Shown here: piece by piece, positions 33,283 through 43,496 of the stretch
Layout of the letters: every line of letters begins with the position of its first letter
Position numbering within the stretch: position 1 is the stretch's first letter
Assembly (NCBI GenBank): GCA_016208235.1
Contig: JACQYN010000021.1
Span: 1-47,623, forward strand
Length of the DNA stretch: 47,623 nucleotides
Reading direction: 5' to 3'
Source: Deltaproteobacteria bacterium
Lineage (GTDB): Bacteria > Desulfobacterota > Desulfobaccia > Desulfobaccales > 0-14-0-80-60-11
Translations under genes and position numbers: made by a program
Notes under the pieces: model-generated
Databases searched by the model: none
What the model saw: only the letters and a program-made list of their open reading frames with translations
What the model was told of the DNA's origin: nothing

Positions 33283-34006
33283 TTGATCCTGCAGACCTTT
33301 CCCGACCTGGAGTCCTTGAGCCGGGCTGCGGCCGGACTCTTTGCCCGGCTGGCGGCAGACGCGGTGAACACCCGGGGCCGCTTCAGCGTGGCCCTCTCCG
33401 GGGGGCTCACCCCTCGCCGCGCCTATGAAATCCTGGCCCAACCTCCCTTCCGAGAGCAACTCCCCTGGGACCGCATCCACGTCTTCTGGGGAGATGAGCG
33501 CTGCTTGGACCCGGCCGATCCCCGGAGCAACGCCCGCCTGGCCCGGGAAGCCTTGCTGGATCACGTGCCTCTGCCCCAGGCGCAAATCCACCCTTTCCTT
33601 TGCCATCCTTCACCCGCGGCCGGGGCCCGGGAGTATGAAGTTTTTCTCCGGGATTTCTTCGGGGAAGCGCCGTCGCGCCTGGACCTGGTGTTTCTGGGAC
33701 TGGGGGAAAACGGCCCACACCGCTTCCCTTTTTCCTGATGACGCGGCGCTGGAGGAACAAGGGCGCTGGACCGCGGCCGTGCACGCCCCCGGGGAGGACC
33801 TGCACCGGGTTACCCTCACCCCGGCCTTGATCAATCAGGCCGCGGTGGTGGCCTTTTTGGTGGCGGGCGCGGCCAAGGCCGGGGTGCTAAGGGAAGTAAT
33901 ACAAAAGCCCCGGGACCCCCGGCGTCTGCCCGCCCAACTGATCAATCCGGAGAACGGCGAACTCTATTGGCTGGTGGACCGGGAAGCCGCGGGACAGTTG
34001 CATTGA
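33283..34006 (+). CDS. pgl: 6-phosphogluconolactonase, one frame break
   Basis: This is a DevB/SOL-type lactonase hydrolysing 6-phosphogluconolactone. The first frame starts at TTG 33283 (MILQTFPDLESLSRAAA) and shows FSVALSGGLTPRRAYEIL, IHVFWGDERCLDPADPRSNARLAREALL and LDLVFLGLGENG. An extra C in the run 33714-33716 diverts it to a stop at 33738. Removing one C restores GLGENGHTASLFPDD, then ALINQAAVVAFLVAGAAKA and the end at 34006. The combined length, about 240 residues, is normal. It completes the oxidative pentose-phosphate branch with zwf and gnd. A sequencing error is the simplest explanation, a real pseudogene the other. Confidence 0.85.
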
Positions 34007-34131
34007 AAAAACAGGGGCTAAGAAATGGTGGCCGGCCTTTGGACTGGCCGCAGACCGGCTCCGCCATTATTCTGAAGGTTTTATCGCGGTCGTATATGTC
34101 CGCATTTATTGAGGATACAGTGTAGTCCCCA

Positions 34132-34206
34132 TGGAGCCGGCACGGGGATTCGAACCCCGGACCTGCTGATTACGAATCAGCTGCTCTACCGCTGAGCTAT
34201 GCCGGC
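34132..34206 (-). tRNA. tRNA-Thr (anticodon CGU)
   Basis: Minus-strand cloverleaf: acceptor GCCGGCA/TGCCGGC, D arm GCTC-AGCGGTA-GAGC, anticodon stem GCTGA/TCAGC with loop TTCGTAA (anticodon CGU), T arm CGGGG-TTCGAAT-CCCCG. CCA is encoded (34132-34134). It reads ACG codons. Confidence 0.95.
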
Positions 34207-34245
34207 TGCTTTGCAAATTGCGGCGCTAAATCGATATTCCCTAAA

Positions 34246-34274
34246 AAGATATGCCACGATCCTGAAGCCGTCAA
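34246..34274 (-). promoter_or_regulatory. Promoter of tRNA-Thr
   Basis: Minus strand: TTGACG (34274-34269), 17-bp spacer, TATCTT (34251-34246). The transcript would begin near 34239, about 33 nt before the tRNA. Confidence 0.6.
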
Positions 34275-34362
34275 GCAGAATTGGCGGTCAGCTCCCCCTG
34301 GTCTCCAGCTGCCGGCGGCGCAGTTTCCGGGCGACTTTATCTCATCCCTGCCTTTTAGTATC

Positions 34363-34391
34363 TTGACGCTGAGGGCCGGTCCGGGTTATAT
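34363..34391 (+). promoter_or_regulatory. Promoter of tRNA-Val
   Basis: TTGACG (34363-34368), 17-bp spacer, TTATAT (34386-34391). The implied start near 34398 lies about 5 nt before the mature tRNA. It uses the same -35 as the divergent tRNA-Thr promoter. Confidence 0.65.
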
Positions 34392-34402
34392 GTGTAAGTC
34401 AC

Positions 34403-34477
34403 AGGCACGTAGCTCAGGGGGAGAGCACTACCTTGACGCGGTAGGGGTCAGGGGTTCAAATCCCCTCGTGCCTACCA
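34403..34477 (+). tRNA. tRNA-Val (anticodon GAC)
   Basis: Cloverleaf: acceptor AGGCACG/CGTGCCT, D arm GCTC-AGGGGGA-GAGC, anticodon stem CTACC/GGTAG with loop TTGACGC (anticodon GAC), T arm AGGGG-TTCAAAT-CCCCT, encoded CCA at 34475-34477. It reads GUC and GUU. Confidence 0.95.
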
Positions 34478-34485
34478 GGATTTTC

Positions 34486-34519
34486 AAGGGGTTATGGTCT
34501 GGGACTATAACCCCTTTTT
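34486..34519 (+). terminator. Rho-independent terminator of tRNA-Val
   Basis: AAGGGGTTAT (34486-34495) pairs with ATAACCCCTT (34507-34516), followed by a T run, 8 nt after the tRNA end. Confidence 0.88.
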
Positions 34520-34872
34520 GCTTTCCGGCATCCTTTCCATTATGGCCGCCGGCTTCCCTCCAGGATGGCCGCCTCCTAACCGGAGTGGCAGAATTGGGAA
34601 AATTGGTTTAAAAATGTCAAATAAACCCGATGCCCATTGGGGCTTCCATCTCCCAGGTGCGTCCCAAAGGGCTTCATCCAGGCTACAAACAGTTTTCAAG
34701 GTTCTTTGTAAGAGAATTTTGGACAAACAAATCAGAAATTATCTGATTTCAAGTCATTATTGCACCTGTTAAGTAATCTCTACAGTTTTTACTAGAGACT
34801 TGGGGCTAATTTTTTTTATCCTCCCTTGGGACAATCAAAGAGGGGAATGGATCAGATGAAGAGGAGCAGCCT
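34520..34872. other. 353-bp gap before the carboxyltransferase gene
   Basis: No convincing gene. The small frames listed here overlap the tRNA and terminator. Near the right end is the AAATCAG palindrome (listed) and an AT-rich run (CTACAGTTTTTACTAGAGAC) that may hold the promoter, but no spacing fits well. GAGGAG precedes the ATG at 34873. Confidence 0.4.
34729..34749. promoter_or_regulatory. Palindromic operator-like site upstream of the transcarboxylase genes
   Basis: AAATCAG-AAATTAT-CTGATTT has 7-bp arms around 7 bp, in an AT-rich context 124 bp before the start codon. A dimeric repressor could bind it. It is not followed by a T run, so it is not a good terminator. Confidence 0.35.
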
Positions 34873-36476
34873 ATGAAGACCGTGGCTGAGAAGATAAAGG
34901 AGTTGCAGGAGAAGGAGGCTAAAGTTCGGGGCATGGGTGGGGCCAAGGCGGTGGAGAAGCAGCACGCCAGCGGCAAGCTCACCGCCCGGGAGCGGTTGGA
35001 CCTCTTTTTCAGCACGCCAGCGGCAAGCTCACCGCCCGGGAGCGGTTGGACCTCTTTTTTGATCCCGGCACCTTCCGGGAGACCGATATCTTTGTGACCC
35101 ATCGCTGCGTCAATTTCGGCATGGAGAAGGTGGAGATCCCCGCGGACGGCGTGGTCACCGGCTTCGGCAAGGTGAACGGCCGCACCGTGTTCGCGTTTGC
35201 CCAGGATTTCACCAGTCGCGCCGGCTCGCTGGGGGAGATGCACTCGAAGAAAATCTGCAAGGTCATGGACCTGGCCTTGAAGGCCGGGGCGCCCTTCGTG
35301 GGCTTCAACGACTCCGGCGGCGCCCGCATCCAGGAAGGCGTGGACTCCCTGGCCGCGTACGGCCAGATCTTCTACCGGAACGCCATCGCCTCCGGGGTCA
35401 TCCCCCAGATCTCGGCCATCATGGGCCCCACCGCGGGGGGCGCGGTCTACTCCCCGGCCATGACGGACTATATCTTCATGGTGAAAAACACCTCCTACAT
35501 GTTCATCACCGGGCCGGACGTGATCAAGAGCGTCACCGGCGAAGAGATCACCTTTGAGGACCTGGGCGGCGCGCTGGCCCACAACCAGAAGTCCGGGGTG
35601 GCCCATTTCGCGTGCGAGTCGGACGCGGACGCCATCGAGCAGATCAAAAAGCTCCTGGGCTATCTCCCCAGCAACAACATGGAAGACCCGCCCATCGCGC
35701 CTTGCGCGGACCCGGCTAACCGGCAGGATGCGGCCCTGGACAGCATTGTCCCGGACAGCCCCCGGGCTTCTTATGACATGCACGACGTGATCCGGGCGAT
35801 AGTGGACGACGGGGACTTTTTCGAGCCGCACCACTACTTCGCCCAGAACATCATCACCGCGTTCGCCCGGCTGAACGGCCGGCCCGTGGGCATCATCGCC
35901 AACCAGCCCAAGGTCCTGGCCGGCTGCCTGGACGTGGACGCGGCGGACAAGGCCTGCCGCTTCATCCGCTTTTGCGACGCGTTCAACGTGCCGCTCTTGA
36001 CCATCGCCGACGTACCCGGGTATCTGCCGGGGAGCGACCAGGAGTGGCGGGGCATCATCCGCCACGGGGCCAAGCTTTTGTGGTGCTACTCCGAGGCCAC
36101 GGTGCCCAAGCTGACCTTGATCACCCGCAAAGACTACGGCGGCTCGTATCTGGCCATGTGCTCCCGGGACCTGGGCGCGGACATGGTGCTCGCCTGGCCC
36201 ACCGCGGAGATCGCGGTCATGGGCGCGTCGGGCGCGGCCAACGTCATCTTTAGAAAAGAGATCGCGGCCGCCGCGGACCCTGCGGCCAAGCGCCAGGAGA
36301 TCATCGATAATTATGAGAACCTGCTCTACAACCCCTATATTGCTGCGTCCCGGGGTTTTGTGGACCAGGTCATCGTCCCCCGGGAGACCCGGCCCCGGCT
36401 GATTGAGGCCCTGGAGGCCATGTGCACCAAGCGGGAGACCCTGCCGGCCAAGAAGCACGGGAATATTCCGGTTTAG
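34873..36476 (+). CDS. Acyl-CoA carboxyltransferase subunit (PccB/MmdA type), one frame break
   Basis: This is a biotin-dependent carboxyltransferase acting on propionyl-/methylmalonyl-CoA. The first frame from ATG 34873 reads MKTVAEKIKELQEKEAKVRG and HASGKLTARERLDLFF. The 50-bp duplication 34960-35059 shifts frame. Removing it continues with FDPGTFRETDIFVTHRCVNFGM to the stop at 36476, about 517 residues, normal for the family. Both oxyanion-hole regions are present: FNDSGGARIQEGVDSLAAYG with GPTAGGAVYSPAM, and ADVPGYLPGSDQEWRGIIRHGAKLLW with MGASGAANVIF. With the biotinyl subunit downstream it matches the 12S part of transcarboxylase, which transfers CO2 between methylmalonyl-CoA and pyruvate. 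Confidence 0.88.
34960..35059. repeat. Exact 50-bp tandem duplication inside the carboxyltransferase gene
   Basis: 34960-35009 and 35010-35059 are identical. Fifty bases shift the frame by two. Deleting one copy restores the conserved HASGKLTARERLDLFFDPGTF. Confidence 0.9.
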
Positions 36477-36480
36477 GGGC

Positions 36481-36508
36481 CAGTAGTCAGTGGCCAGTGA
36501 TCAGTGAA
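36481..36508. repeat. CAGT-class heptad array
   Basis: CAGTAGT-CAGTGGC-CAGTGAT-CAGTGAA, four period-7 units starting 5 bp after the carboxyltransferase stop. Confidence 0.7.
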
Positions 36509-36579
36509 TACCGGCTGTATTTCTCCCCCTCCCCTGGTGGGAGGGGGCTGTGGCATAAGCGTTGACTTATACAATATTT

Positions 36580-36661
36580 GTCATTCTGAACGGAGCGAAG
36601 CGGAGTGAAGAATCTCGCTTTTTCCAGAACATTTGAGATTCTTCGCTGCGCTCAGAATGAC
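36580..36661. repeat. GTCATTCTGA-bounded palindromic element (82 bp)
   Basis: GTCATTCTGAACGGAGCGAA at the left is mirrored by TTCGCTGCGCTCAGAATGAC at the right, with GAAGAATCTC/GAGATTCTTC inside. Flanking TTT/AAA extends the symmetry. No coding capacity. Confidence 0.8.
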
Positions 36662-36816
36662 AAAAGAGCCTTAGGTTAGCGCTTATGAGGGGTTGAGGGG
36701 AGGATGGCGAAAGACGCCACCCCCACCCCGGCCCTCCCCCCTCAAGGGGGAGGGAGGATTCTGAGGAAGAGGAAATAGACTAGAGCCTTTGATAAAGGGC
36801 GTACAGGAGATTCGAT

Positions 36817-37020
36817 ATGCCCATAAAACCGCAAATTTTAGCGGCCATCAGCGGCGGGATTTCCGCGTATTTGGCCGATGAGGAAGCCGCGTGCCAGGCC
36901 GCGGCCTTAAGCATGGCCGCGGCCCAAGTCCCGGGTCCGCCGCCCAACCTCTGGGGCCTGGCGGGCCGCAGCGAAGCCATGCAGATGCGGATGCTGATGC
37001 AGCGCCGGAGTTTGAGATGA
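36817..37020 (+). CDS. Small protein between carboxyltransferase and biotinyl subunit (67 aa)
   Basis: ATG 36817 follows ACAGGAG at good spacing. The 67-residue product reads MPIKPQILAAISGGISAYLA, then DEEAACQAAALSMAAAQ, a Pro-rich linker and a Met/Arg-rich tail (MQMRMLMQRRSLR). One amphipathic helix near the N-terminus may touch the membrane or a subunit. Similar short ILAAISAAISAYL-type proteins commonly sit between the carboxyltransferase and biotin-carrying genes of decarboxylase/transcarboxylase complexes, where a subunit or assembly role is assumed. That assignment is inferred from position and motif only. Confidence 0.65.
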   Translation: MPIKPQILAAISGGISAYLADEEAACQAAALSMAAAQVPGPPPNLWGLAGRSEAMQMRMLMQRRSLR

Positions 37021-37023
37021 AGA

Positions 37024-37058
37024 AGCTGTCAGCTATCAGCCATCAGCTTTCAGCTAAA
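37024..37058. repeat. AGCTNTC heptad array
   Basis: AGCTGTC-AGCTATC-AGCCATC-AGCTTTC-AGCTAAA, five period-7 units, a fourth sequence class. It starts 4 bp after the small-protein gene stop. Confidence 0.8.
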
Positions 37059-37108
37059 GAATAGCGATAAGGGCGCGCCCTGTGCGCCATTAATGGTGCG
37101 TGGAACTA

Positions 37109-37136
37109 CGGAAAACGGAAAACAGAAAACGGAAAA
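37109..37136. repeat. CGGAAAA heptad array
   Basis: CGGAAAA-CGGAAAA-CAGAAAA-CGGAAAA, related to the ACCGAAA class. Confidence 0.75.
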
Positions 37137-37140
37137 CAGT

Positions 37141-37191
37141 TATAGGGCGGCCCGTGGCCGCCATCAATCGGCGTGCACGGCACGCCCTATA
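37141..37191. repeat. REPIN-like double hairpin with terminal inverted repeats
   Basis: TATAGGGCG (37141-37149) mirrors CGCCCTATA (37183-37191). Inside are GGCGGCC-CGT-GGCCGCC and GGCGTGC-ACG-GCACGCC. It is adjacent to the biotinyl-subunit start at 37208 and may form a strong structure in its leader. Confidence 0.75.
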
Positions 37192-37207
37192 AGCTAAGGA
37201 GTAACCC

Positions 37208-39156
37208 ATGGCTGGAAAAAACCCCGTCAAGTTCACGGACACCACCTTCCGGGACGGCCACCAGTCGCTGTTGGCCACCCGGATGCGCACCGAAGACATC
37301 GTGCCCTTCATGGAACGCATGGACCAGATGGGCTACTGGGCCATCGAGGTCTGGGGCGGCGCGACTTTTGACACCTCCTGGGGGACGACCCCTGGGACCG
37401 CATCCGCACCATCAAGGGGATCCTGAAGAAGACCCCCACCATGATGCTGCTTGGGGGCCAGAACCTGGTGGGCTACCGCAATTACGCGGACGACGTCACC
37501 TACCGCTTCGTGCGTTACGCCGCGGAGGCAGGCGTGGACGTCTTCCGGGTCTTCGACGCGCTTAACGACATGCGCAACTGGGAAGTGTCGGTGAAGGCCC
37601 TGATGGACGCCAAGAAGCAAGGCCTCATGGCCCACTTCCAGGCCGCGGTCTGCTACTCGCTCACCCAAAGGCGCATGGGCGGCCCCATCTTTAATCTCGA
37701 CTACTACACCAAGTTCGCCAAGCGGTCCGAGGAGATGGGCGCGGACAGCTTCGTGCTCAAGGACATGGCCGGCATGTGCTCCCCCAACGACGCCTACGAG
37801 ATCATCAAGGCGCTCAAAGAGACCATCAAGATCCCGGTGGAGTTCCACACCCACTACACCTCCGGCCAGGGTTCCATGAGTTATCTCAAAGCCATCGAAG
37901 CGGGCGTGGACGTGTTGGATACGTGCTTAAGCCCCTTTGCCCTACGCACCTCGCAGCCCGCGATAGAGCCCTTGATCGTCAGCGTGGAGCAAACAGGCCG
38001 GGAAACGGACATGGACCTCGCCAAGCTCATCGAGATCGGCCAGGACCTGGAGAAGGTGGCGGTGAAGTACCGGGACCTGTTGGACACCTCCAAGATGGCC
38101 CAGATCGACACCGGCGTGCTGCTGCACCAGATCCCCGGGGGCATGTATTCCAACCTGGTGAACCAGCTCAAAGAAGCCAACGCCCTGGACCGCATCCTGG
38201 AGGTGATGGCGGAGCTGCCCCAGACCCGGGAAGAGCTGGGCTACCCGCCCCTGGTCACCCCCACCTCCCAGATCGTGGGCATCCAGGCGGTGATGAACGT
38301 GCTCTTCGGGCGCTATAAAATGGTGCCCGCGGAGGTCAAGGGCCTGGCCTACGGCCTCTATGGCAAGACCCCGGCGCCCATGGACGCCAAGGTCCAGAAG
38401 ATTATTTTGAAGGGCTACGAACGGGGGGAGAAGCCCACCACCAAGCGGCCCGGCGAAATCCTGGAGCCGGAATGGGACAAGGCGGTGGCCGACACCAAGG
38501 GGCTGGCCAAAAACGATGGCGACGTCCTCATCTATGCGCTCTACCCCACCACCGGCGCCCGGTTCCTCAAGTGGAAGTACGGCCTGGAGGAAGTGCCCGC
38601 GGAAGTCAAGGCCAAGACCCTGGAGCAGGTGAAGCTGGAAGACGACGTTTACACTACCATCAAGGCCAAGAAGCTCTTCGCCAAGGTGAAGGAATACCTC
38701 GATTCCCTGGAAAAGCCGCTGCCGGGAAAAGGCCCGGGCCTGCGCACCTTCAACGTCTTCGTGGAGGGGCAGTACTATGAGGTGGAAGTGGAGTGCACCT
38801 CCGGCGCGCCGGTGATCACCGGGGTCACTCCGGGGATGATGGCCGCGCCCGCGGCGGCGGCCGCGCCCCGGCCCGCGGCCGCGCCCGCGGCGGCCCCCAG
38901 ACCTGCGGCTGCGGCTCCGGCCGCTGAGCTGGCCGCCGGCGAAGTGCCGCTGCGCGCGCCCATGCCGGGGATGATCATCAGCTACAGCGTCAAAGTCGGG
39001 GACAAGGTGGCCACCGGCGACCTGGTCTGCGTGCTGGAGGCCATGAAGATGCAAAACAGCCTCCCCGCACCCGCGTCCGGCACCATCAAAGCCATCAACT
39101 TCGAACCCGGCGCGTCCGTAGCCAAAGACGCCATCATCCTGGTAATCGGGAAATAA
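37208..39156 (+). CDS. Pyruvate/oxaloacetate carboxyltransferase with biotinyl domain (PycB/OadA type), one frame break
   Basis: The N-terminal catalytic half ([48 protein letters not shown]) runs into a frame change near 37374-37378. The second frame resumes as [38 protein letters not shown] and is open to 39156. The expected FDTCLRFL-type residues are missing, so about 10 bases appear lost there. The pyruvate site includes the metal and carboxylysine regions ([38 protein letters not shown]). After an Ala/Pro linker the C-terminal lipoyl-like domain carries biotin Lys in [11 protein letters not shown]. This equals the 5S plus 1.3S parts of transcarboxylase. An oxaloacetate-decarboxylase or two-subunit pyruvate-carboxylase role is possible, but the neighbouring carboxyltransferase favours transcarboxylase. 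Confidence 0.88.
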
Positions 39157-39255
39157 GAACACGGCAGGGGGAGGGGCAGGGGCCATAAACCCTTACCCTT
39201 CCCCAGTTTCCTTATTGGCAAAAAGTAAGTCCAGACTCCGATTAAGGAGGCAGTC

Positions 39256-39537
39256 ATGGTCAAGGTATTGTTGGAGCGAGAAATCAAAGGCGAACATGTG
39301 GGCGAGATTATCCGCCTTTTGCGGCATTTAAGGGTTTTGGCCATGCAACAGCTGGGATACATCTCCGGCGAAACCCTGCATGCCGTGGATAATCCTAATT
39401 ATTATCTGGTGATCAGCAGCTGGGAATCCCTGGAACATTGGCAGGATTGGTTCAATAATCCGGAACGCCAGAAACTGCAGGAGAAGATTGACAGTTACAT
39501 GGAATCACCGACACGCATAAGGGCCTTTACTTATTAA
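39256..39537 (+). CDS. Antibiotic-biosynthesis-monooxygenase-fold (ABM) small protein
   Basis: The 93-residue protein follows AAGGAGG. The dimeric ferredoxin-like ABM fold is visible: MVKVLLEREIKGEHVGEIIRLLR, then QQLGYISGETLHAVDNPNYYLVISSWESLEHWQDWFNNPERQKL. Such proteins degrade or bind quinones, heme or other aromatics, or are uncharacterised. No cofactor residues can be assigned. It is between the biotin enzyme and sdhC, 99 bp and 222 bp away respectively, and may be monocistronic. Confidence 0.85.
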   Translation: MVKVLLEREIKGEHVGEIIRLLRHLRVLAMQQLGYISGETLHAVDNPNYYLVISSWESLEHWQDWFNNPERQKLQEKIDSYMESPTRIRAFTY

Positions 39538-39759
39538 GAGGCTGATTTCCCAAGACATTTTGCCTCCGGCGCCAAGACGTGCCCTGCATCGAACGACATA
39601 ATTACCCATGCCAGTTCAAGCTCCACCCTCAACTGGGTTTCCAGTTTGACATGCAAATGTTATTCTAACCAAATGTCATTGGGGATTTGCCCAGATCCCT
39701 AGCGGGGTCTCATTCCGGGGTGCAACTTCCCTAAAAACTGAATAAGAAGGGAGAAGGAA

Positions 39760-40410
39760 ATGATCTGGGTGGCCCGGATCTTCAGCACTTCCATCGGCAA
39801 GAAGCAGCTGATGGCCGTAACCGGCATACTTTTTCTGGTGTTCCTGACAACCCATCTTCTCGGCAACTTGAGCATTTATGGGGGCATAGAGGCCTTTAAC
39901 GCCTACGCCGAACATCTCCACGCCCTGGGCAAGTTGCTGGTGGTGGCGGAGGTGGGGCTGGTCGTCGCCTTAATAATTCACGTCACACTCGCCATTATTC
40001 TTTTTTTTGAGAACCGCAAGGCCCGGCCCATCAAGTACGCGGTGGACAAAAGCGGCGGCGGGGGCCGCACTTTATCCTCCCAAACCATGCCGTTCACCGG
40101 TTTGCTGATCCTGGCCTTCGTGGGCCTCCACCTGGCCAACCTTTCCCACCATATCGTCGATCAAACGAACCGGACCATCTTCCAAATCGCCTACGAGGTC
40201 TTTGCCAACAAAGGAATCCTGATATTTTATCTGGCCTCCATGGTGGTTGTGGGTTTGCATGTGCGGCACGGCCTCTGGAGCGCGTTTCAGACCATCGGGG
40301 CCAACCATCCCAAGTATATGCCCTTTATCGAATGGCTGAGCATCTTCTTTGCCGTCATCGTCGCGGTCGGCTTCGGCTCTCTGCCCCTTGCCATACTCGC
40401 GTTGAAATAG
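39760..40410 (+). CDS. sdhC: Succinate dehydrogenase/fumarate reductase cytochrome b subunit
   Basis: The 216-residue membrane anchor has five predicted helices. Histidines in TTHLLGNL, AEHLHALGK, IIHVTLAI, LHLANLSHH and LHVRHGLW fit a B-type (Bacillus/Wolinella-like) diheme cytochrome b that exchanges electrons with menaquinone. GGGAGAAGG precedes the ATG. It is followed at 12 bp by the flavoprotein gene. The start of the operon is supported by a 222-bp upstream gap; a TTGACA at 39646 lacks a matching -10 box. Confidence 0.93.
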   Translation: MIWVARIFSTSIGKKQLMAVTGILFLVFLTTHLLGNLSIYGGIEAFNAYAEHLHALGKLLVVAEVGLVVALIIHVTLAIILFFENRKARPIKYAVDKSGGGGRTLSSQTMPFTGLLILAFVGLHLANLSHHIVDQTNRTIFQIAYEVFANKGILIFYLASMVVVGLHVRHGLWSAFQTIGANHPKYMPFIEWLSIFFAVIVAVGFGSLPLAILALK

Positions 40411-40422
40411 GGAGGTCCTTCA

Positions 40423-42332
<1,910 letters not shown>

Positions 42333-42336
<4 letters not shown>

Positions 42337-43097
42337 GCGGCAAAAACATCAACCTTACTCTCAAAATCTGGCGGCAGAACAGCCCCGAGGACCGGGGAAG
42401 GTGGGAAATCTTCCAGGCCAAAGATATCTCCACGGAAGCCTCGTTTCTGGAAATGCTGGACATCGTCAACGAGCAGCTCGCGCTGGCGGGCAAGGAACCC
42501 GTGGCCTTCGACCATGACTGCCGGGAGGGTATCTGCGGCACGTGCGGCTGCGCGGTGAACGGCCGCCCCCACGGCCCGGACCGGGAAACCACCCTCTGCC
42601 AGCTCCACATGCGCCGCTTCCAAGAAGGCGACACCCTGGTGATTGAGCCTTACCGGGCCCGGGCCTTTCCGGTGATCAAGGACCTGGTGGTGGACCGCAG
42701 CGCGTTTGACGGCGTGATTCAGGCCGGGGGCTTTGTGTCGGTGAACACCGGCCAGGCCCAGGATGCGAACAACCTGCCCGTACCCCGGGACGACGCCGAA
42801 AGGGCCATGGACGCGGCCGCGTGCATCGGCTGCGGCGCGTGTGTGGCGGCCTGTCCCAACGCCGCAGCCATGTTGTTTGTGAGCGCCAAGGTCTCCCACT
42901 TGGCGGTGCTGCCCCAGGGCCGCACGGAAGCCGCGCGGCGGGCCCTGTCCATGGTGGCGCAGATGGACGCCGCCGGCTTCGGCAACTGCACCAATCACAA
43001 AGAGTGCGAAGTGGAGTGCCCCAAGGGGATTTCCATCAGCAATATCGCCCGCTTGAACCGGGAATTTATCAAGGCCGGGTTGGCCTCCAAGGAATAA
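42333..43097 (+). CDS. sdhB: Succinate dehydrogenase/fumarate reductase iron-sulfur subunit
   Basis: The 254-residue subunit carries three clusters. The [2Fe-2S] site is [20 protein letters not shown]...TLCQ, the [4Fe-4S] is [17 protein letters not shown], and the remaining cluster uses [16 protein letters not shown]. It passes electrons between FAD in SdhA and heme in SdhC. It overlaps sdhA by ATGA, so the three genes are co-translated. The stop is followed by a repeat-filled gap, then the hdr genes on the same strand. Confidence 0.95.
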
Positions 43098-43099
43098 TA

Positions 43100-43120
43100 C
43101 CGTTTTCGGTTTTCCGTTAA
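43100..43120. repeat. CCGTTTT-class heptads
   Basis: CCGTTTT-CGGTTTT-CCGTTAA, three period-7 units, inverted relative to the CGGAAAA class. Confidence 0.55.
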
Positions 43121-43186
43121 AGGACTGAAATAAGTAATTGGAATCGTTGCAGCAGAAACCGAACGAGGCGAAAGTCTATTTAAGGT

Positions 43187-43265
43187 GTCATTCTGAACGG
43201 AGCGAAGCGGAGTGAAGAATCTCGTATCTTGAGATTCTTCGGTCGCTTCGCTCCCTCAGAATGAC
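43187..43265. repeat. GTCATTCTGA-bounded palindromic element (79 bp)
   Basis: GTCATTCTGAACGGAGCGAA on the left mirrors TTCGCTCCCTCAGAATGAC on the right with GAAGAATCTC/GAGATTCTTC inside. Close relative of 36580-36661. Confidence 0.8.
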
Positions 43266-43496
43266 AAAATATGCATTTTTGCAGAGGTCTGAATTGGTAA
43301 AAATTCCGGCATCTCCAGGCAAAGTGAAAATTGCTTATGTGAAAGGACCTGGGGCTGGGAAAAATTGGCTTAAACGCGATTTTCGCTAAGATTGCGGATA
43401 TTATCGCCAAAATATCTCAGCCGGATATTCCTGAAGCCCTGGAAAAATGATATGTTAACATGAATATGTATACACATGAAATTGGAAAGAATGCTT

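Larger units (their letters stand above)
36477..36816. other. 340-bp gap packed with four repeat types
   Basis: In order: a CAGT-class heptad array, a CTCCCCCTCCCCTGGTGGGA hairpin (about 36523-36550), the GTCATTCTGA-bounded element, and a CCCTCCCCC-CTCAA-GGGGGAGGG hairpin (36732-36754). GACTTATACAATATTTG near 36563 is AT-rich, but I see no gene. AGGAG precedes the next start. Confidence 0.6.
43098..43496. other. 399-bp gap between sdhB and hdrC
   Basis: It holds a degenerate heptad run (43100-43120), the GTCATTCTGA-bounded element (43187-43265), and an AT-rich stretch with GATATGTTAACATGAATATG just before hdrC that may include a -10. A possible short frame ending EALEK at 43449 has no good start. 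The gap argues that hdr may have its own promoter. Confidence 0.5.

Noticed and set aside
34363-34772. Small plus-strand frames over tRNA-Val and its terminator
   Set aside because: They cross a structural RNA and terminator and have no protein-like pattern.
34806-36458. 550-residue open frame on the minus strand
   Set aside because: It is antisense to the carboxyltransferase, whose motifs are unmistakable. Such long shadows are usual in GC-rich DNA, and the product shows no family pattern.
39646-39651. TTGACA box as an sdh promoter
   Set aside because: No acceptable -10 hexamer at 16-18 bp, so it was not listed as a promoter.
43294-43449. Short plus-strand frame ending SQPDIPEALEK before hdrC
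   Set aside because: No start codon or ribosome site. It could be a relic, but the evidence is too thin.
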